From: Armatimonadota bacterium
GTDB taxonomy: Bacteria > Armatimonadota > Fimbriimonadia > Fimbriimonadales > Fimbriimonadaceae
Direction: 5' to 3'
NCBI GenBank assembly: GCA_022563855.1
Contig: JADFMN010000005.1
Location: forward strand, 62,001-126,000
DNA length: 64,000 bases
Numbering within the stretch: the first letter of the stretch is position 1; each line of letters starts with the position of its first letter. The notes beneath the pieces are model-generated. The model was given only the letters and a program-made list of their open reading frames with translations, searched no databases and had not been told where the DNA came from. Below, piece by piece: positions 60,277 to 64,000 of the stretch. A program made the translations under genes and the position numbers.

Positions 60277-62565
60277 GTGCCTGTGATACACTCGAACCCA
60301 GCACTCGAAATTCAGTCATCGAGGTCGTTAGCGCACATGGCAGACTCAGAGTCACAGCTCGAATCCCACGACTCAGCTGCTAGCGACCGCCTCGACTCAT
60401 GGAAGGAGATCGCGACCTACCTGGGGCGCGAAGTCCGCACAGTCCGTCGGTGGGAGAAAGCCGAAGGGCTGCCGGTTCATCGACACTTCCACGGCGCCGC
60501 TGCGACCGTTTACGCTTACGAAGCGGAGCTCGACGGATGGCTGAAGGGCCGCGACGAGCGGAAGCAGAACGGGGCTAACACTTCTTTCCCAGCCGTAGCA
60601 GAAACGCGCCGCCCGATCGCTTATGCACTAGCGATCGCCGGAGCGGCGATTCTCATCGCGACCGGCTATTTCTTCTCGATGGGCCCTGCGGGTTTCGGTT
60701 CGGGCAAGAGCGCAGCTGGTGCCTTGATCGACGGCAGGTCTGAAGGCGCGAATCACGATCCCCAGTACACAGTGCTCTTCGCCGAGTCTCCAACTGGCCG
60801 CTCTGGCCGCCAACCGTCGTTCGACATCGCCCCGAGCGGCGATCGCGGCGTGTTCCGTACAATGAGAGACGGAGAGCCGCGCCAGCTCTACATTTATGAA
60901 CAGGGCGGCTCAGCGGTCCGGCCTCTCGTGAACGACCTTGGGCCGTGGCAAGGTTTCCGCTATCCGAGCTGGTCCCCCAGCGGGCACCTCATCGCGTACG
61001 TGGCGGACAGGCTTGCAGAGCCGGGAACAGAAACAGTCGATGGAGAACCGGACCTGGTCTCAGCTATGTTCGTCGTCAGCCCGGACGGCGGCAAGCCCCG
61101 GCAGATCGGTTCGACCATGAGCAATGTCAGTGGCGTTTGCTGGACGCCAGACGGACAAAGCCTCACGTACTTGGACGCAACCAGGGACGGCATACACACG
61201 GTTTCGTTGGACGGTAGCGGAGTCAAGACGATATCAGCAGACACCGACACATTTATCTCCTTCGGCGGCTATTCTCCGGACGGCCGATGGTTGGCAATCG
61301 TTGTTTACCCCGAGACCGAGCTGCGAGGGGCATACCGCGAGATACGGATTCTTCCCGCAACTGGCGGCCAGGCTGTTTCCCTCCCGACTGTTGTGACATT
61401 GTTTGTCAGTCTCACCTGGGCGCCGGACAGCAACAGCATTTACTTTACTCCTGCCGTGAATGATAATAATATCTGGAAACAGAGGATCGACCCGAAGACG
61501 GGTGCTCTGCAAGGCGACCCCGTGCAGGTGACGTTCTTTAGCGGAGCGCTACCAGACCATCCCAAGTTCGTCGACGGTGGACAGCGAATCGCCTTCGTTC
61601 TCTCAACAGTTGGTGCGTGGATCAATGTGGCGGACGCGTCTAGTCCAACGAAGAGCAAAAGTGCGGCGAGCGGCATGTACCCAAAACTCTCTCCGGACGG
61701 ACGGACACTTTACTATCGGCAATGGGGCTCATCTGATTCCGCGATATATTCTGTGCAGAGAGACGGCGGTACGCCGCTGCGACTAGCCACCGGGGACGGG
61801 TGGGACACCGATTTCGAGCTGTCGCCCGACGGCGCAACCATCGCCTACGTCACAAGCGAATCAATGGCGCCCGCGCTCTTCACCGTGTCCACACACGGGG
61901 GCGAGCCCCGGCTGCTAGTTGACTTCGACAAGCCGACAAGAGCCGTGCCCCGTTGGTCGCCCGACAGCTCTCTCTTGGCCTATGCGCACGAGAGCGAGCT
62001 TTACGTCATGCCTGCCGACGGCGGCACGCCTAAGAAACTTGCGGAGCTACCTCGTTGGAACGCGTGGAGCCTGCAGTGGTCGCCTGACGGCGAATCCATC
62101 GCCGTGCTCGGTTACCCCGATGGAACCGTAGGAGAAGGAAGCGCGGTCTACACGGTGCCCGCGACAGGAGGCGAGTTGCGCCAACTTACGCCCGCCGTTG
62201 ATTACATATGGACGCTCCAGTGGCAACCTGACGGTCAGAGCCTGCGGTACCAGGTCCGCATGGGTGACAGCATAGATGATAGCGAAACGCGGCAAGTGTT
62301 TCTCGACGGCAGACCGGTGATCTCCCTAGGCGACCAGCCGTTGAACCGGTATCTAGCGGGCAGGTGGGCGCCGGACGGCCGCCTCTTCTACTATGTTAGA
62401 TTTGGAGGTGGAATGAGCCTGTATGTGTACGACAAAGCGACCGGCGAAAGATCACTCTTTGCTAAAGGCGGCAAACTTCCCAACTGGAGCCGCGACGGAA
62501 AGACGATGGCCTGGGTCACTATGAAACGAACCAGTCAGATCTGGCTCATGTCGGACTTTGAGTAG
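60277..62565 (+). CDS. HTH-transmembrane-TolB propeller protein (paralogue 2)
   Basis: 762 residues, collinear with paralogue 1: HTH (DSWKEIATYLGREVRTVRRWEKAEGLPVHRH-type, split here for length), transmembrane helix near 110-130 (AYALAIAGAAILIATGYFF), then a TolB-like propeller with SPDGRWLA, WSPDGESIAVLGYPDG and WSRDGKTMAWV. The GTG at 60277 is the first start; ATG 60337 (MADSES) is conserved with paralogue 1 and may be real. Duplication includes the ~25 bp after the stop, but the terminal hairpin differs. Confidence 0.82.
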   Translation: MPVIHSNPALEIQSSRSLAHMADSESQLESHDSAASDRLDSWKEIATYLGREVRTVRRWEKAEGLPVHRHFHGAAATVYAYEAELDGWLKGRDERKQNGANTSFPAVAETRRPIAYALAIAGAAILIATGYFFSMGPAGFGSGKSAAGALIDGRSEGANHDPQYTVLFAESPTGRSGRQPSFDIAPSGDRGVFRTMRDGEPRQLYIYEQGGSAVRPLVNDLGPWQGFRYPSWSPSGHLIAYVADRLAEPGTETVDGEPDLVSAMFVVSPDGGKPRQIGSTMSNVSGVCWTPDGQSLTYLDATRDGIHTVSLDGSGVKTISADTDTFISFGGYSPDGRWLAIVVYPETELRGAYREIRILPATGGQAVSLPTVVTLFVSLTWAPDSNSIYFTPAVNDNNIWKQRIDPKTGALQGDPVQVTFFSGALPDHPKFVDGGQRIAFVLSTVGAWINVADASSPTKSKSAASGMYPKLSPDGRTLYYRQWGSSDSAIYSVQRDGGTPLRLATGDGWDTDFELSPDGATIAYVTSESMAPALFTVSTHGGEPRLLVDFDKPTRAVPRWSPDSSLLAYAHESELYVMPADGGTPKKLAELPRWNAWSLQWSPDGESIAVLGYPDGTVGEGSAVYTVPATGGELRQLTPAVDYIWTLQWQPDGQSLRYQVRMGDSIDDSETRQVFLDGRPVISLGDQPLNRYLAGRWAPDGRLFYYVRFGGGMSLYVYDKATGERSLFAKGGKLPNWSRDGKTMAWVTMKRTSQIWLMSDFE

Positions 62566-62918
62566 TTCTTCAGACGACCGGCCGTAAGGCACAATCTGAA
62601 CCCTCCATACGACGCGTATGGAGGGACTGCCTCATTCGATCACCGCAACACCATTCTGAAGAGTGGAGCCACCCGACGCGACCTTAAAGCACCACCGACA
62701 GTCCCCTCTCCCTGAGCCTGGGGAGAGGGCTAGGGTGAGGGGGTAGACAATAGAAGTCCTTTCCGATTTTCATTCCCCGGATGCCTCAGAGGAAAAGGCC
62801 GGAGCAAGGCTGAAAGGACTTTGTCTGTTCGCTCCCCCTCCTCAATCTTTACGCGGGTCGATGTCTCCACTGGAGACAGTCGACGCGGCAAATCCCTAGG
62901 CTCAGGGGGAGGAGGCGA
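62566..62918. other. Structured gene-free stretch between convergent genes
   Basis: No gene. It holds four inverted repeats: the CCCTC-type hairpin 62601-62625; CCCTCTCCC/GGGAGAGGG at ~62704-62729; a 10-bp stem AAGTCCTTTC/GAAAGGACTT closing about 69 nt (62754-62821); and GTCTCC/GGAGAC inside GTCGA...GTCGAC around 62858-62884, flanked by CTCCCCC (62832) and GGGGGAG (62905). Confidence 0.55.
62601..62625. repeat. CCCTC/GAGGG 11-bp-arm hairpin
   Basis: Perfect: CCCTCCATACG, loop ACG, CGTATGGAGGG. It stands where paralogue 1 has an unrelated 12-bp hairpin. Confidence 0.7.
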
Positions 62919-64000
62919 TCAGTACTGCGCCATCGACGGATCGACGTCGTCGATCCATGCGCGGATGCCGCCGCGGAGGTTTTTGACTTTGCCGAACCCC
63001 GACGTGCGGAGGAAGTCGCACGCTTCCGCGCTCCGACCGCCCGTCAGGCAGTGCACGACGATCTCGTCCGCCGTGTCCAGCTCGTTGACGCGGGCGGGGA
63101 GGTCGCGCAGGGGGATGAGGCGCGCGCCGGGGATCCGGTTGATCTCGTGCTCGTGCGGCTCGCGCACGTCGATGAGAACGAACCGCTCGCTTCGGTCCAT
63201 CAAGGCCTTAACTTCGACAGCCGAGATCTCGTCGTCGAACCCGACCTGGTTCGAGCCGTGGCCCGGCACGCCGCAGAACTCGTAGTAGTCGATCAGCTCC
63301 GTGACGGTCGGATTGTCGCCACAAACAGGGCACGACGGGTCGCGCTTGATCTTGACCTCGCGGATGCGCATGTTCAGCGCATCGTAGAGTAGCAACCGCC
63401 CCACCAAAGTTTCGCCAACACCGAGGATGAGCTTGACCGTCTCGGTGGCCTGGATCATGCCGATCATCCCGGGAAGGATCCCCAGGACTCCGCCTTCCGC
63501 GCAGCTAGGAACCGTTCCGGGAGGAGGGGGCTCGGGGTACAGGCACCGGTAGCACGGTCCGTCCGGGTGCGCGAAGATCGTCGCCTGTCCGTCGAAGCGG
63601 AAGATCGAACCGTAGACGTTCGGCTTGCCGAGGATCACGCACGCGTCGTTGACCAGAAACCGCGTCGGGAAGTTGTCGGTGCCGTCCACCACGATGTCGT
63701 ACTCCTTTAATATGCCCAATGCGTTTTCGCTGGAGAGCAGCACTTCGTGCAGCACGACCTCGACTTCCGGGTTGATCGCCCGCACCGTCTCCGCCGCAGA
63801 TTCCAGCTTGCTGCGCCCAACATCGTCGGTCCCGTGGATCACCTGCCGCTGCAAGTTCGTAAAGTCGACGACATCGAAGTCAACGATCCCCAATCGACCG
63901 ATCCCCGCCGCCGCCAAATACATCGCAACAGGCGACCCCAGCCCACCGGCGCCAACAACAAGCACCGAAGCCCCCTTGAGCTTGACCTGCCCTTCCAGCC
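62919..64000 (-). CDS. moeB: MoeB/ThiF adenylyltransferase-rhodanese fusion (partial)
   Basis: The gene runs off the right edge; about 360 C-terminal residues are present. The E1-like domain shows the nucleotide loop VLVVGAGGLGSPVA, then DFTNLQRQVIHG and DGTDNFPTRFLVNDAC. Two zinc CxxC pairs are present (CYRC, CPVC). A C-terminal rhodanese domain has active Cys in VVHCLTGGRSA. It adenylates the C-terminal Gly of MoaD/ThiS-type carriers and can supply sulfur for molybdopterin, needed by NapA. The upstream frame LEGQVKLKGAS confirms that the start lies outside the window. Confidence 0.92.
   Translation of the reverse strand, partial: LEGQVKLKGASVLVVGAGGLGSPVAMYLAAAGIGRLGIVDFDVVDFTNLQRQVIHGTDDVGRSKLESAAETVRAINPEVEVVLHEVLLSSENALGILKEYDIVVDGTDNFPTRFLVNDACVILGKPNVYGSIFRFDGQATIFAHPDGPCYRCLYPEPPPPGTVPSCAEGGVLGILPGMIGMIQATETVKLILGVGETLVGRLLLYDALNMRIREVKIKRDPSCPVCGDNPTVTELIDYYEFCGVPGHGSNQVGFDDEISAVEVKALMDRSERFVLIDVREPHEHEINRIPGARLIPLRDLPARVNELDTADEIVVHCLTGGRSAEACDFLRTSGFGKVKNLRGGIRAWIDDVDPSMAQY

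Overview
The window looks like chromosomal DNA of a free-living, GC-rich, two-membrane bacterium. It carries four PEP-CTERM proteins, three DUF1080 sugar hydrolases, a HAF-repeat lipoprotein, TolB-like beta-propellers, a pseudopilin-like protein, a LolA/DUF2092-like protein, RNase J next to rpsO-pnp, and c-di-GMP cyclases. This mix is typical of Armatimonadota (Fimbriimonadia-like); Planctomycetota or Acidobacteriota are less likely alternatives. The phylum is inferred from gene content only. No rRNA, tRNA or CRISPR array was seen.

Layout. 1-6.2 kb: tandem secreted paralogues, a sulfatase, a HEAT lipoprotein, HtpX and a PAS-GGDEF protein. 6.2-18.4 kb: glycerate 2-kinase, a secreted Asp-box protein, small lipoproteins, a compact nap operon (napA-napC-small membrane protein), a TolB-like lipoprotein and metG. 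18.5-31.7 kb: a cyclase-ATPase-TPR regulator, a PEP-CTERM protein, an ATP-grasp protein, two convergent caspase-like proteases, trhO coupled to a DUF1080 gene, and two methyltransferases. 32-41.4 kb: DUF1080 pair, HAF lipoprotein, DnaJ-TPR membrane protein, two GspF paralogues, folK and gpsA. 41.4-48.2 kb: convergent HicA/HicB, rpsO-pnp, a LolA-like gene and a large GGDEF protein. 48.2-64 kb: a REP-associated tyrosine transposase with its repeats, RNase J, PEP-CTERM genes, an FHA membrane protein, an Asp-box protein separated from a MoaD-like gene by an S23-type gene, two HTH-transmembrane-propeller paralogues, and a MoeB-rhodanese gene running off the right edge.

The most unusual signal is duplicated ends of housekeeping genes bracketing accessory genes. 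The last 14 codons of metG recur twice downstream (11880-11921 and 15282-15332), around the nap operon and the TolB-like gene, and perhaps a third time (7898-7945). The last 15 codons of pnp recur at 45804-45848, beyond one inserted gene. Differences between copies are almost all synonymous, so the copies seem to have diverged as real gene ends. This suggests that cargo units enter at the 3' ends of core genes and bring a replacement gene end. A weaker direct repeat of the rpsO promoter region brackets the HicA/HicB pair. A RAYT/REP system, several families of intergenic hairpins and heptamer-repeat tracts add to the repeat content.
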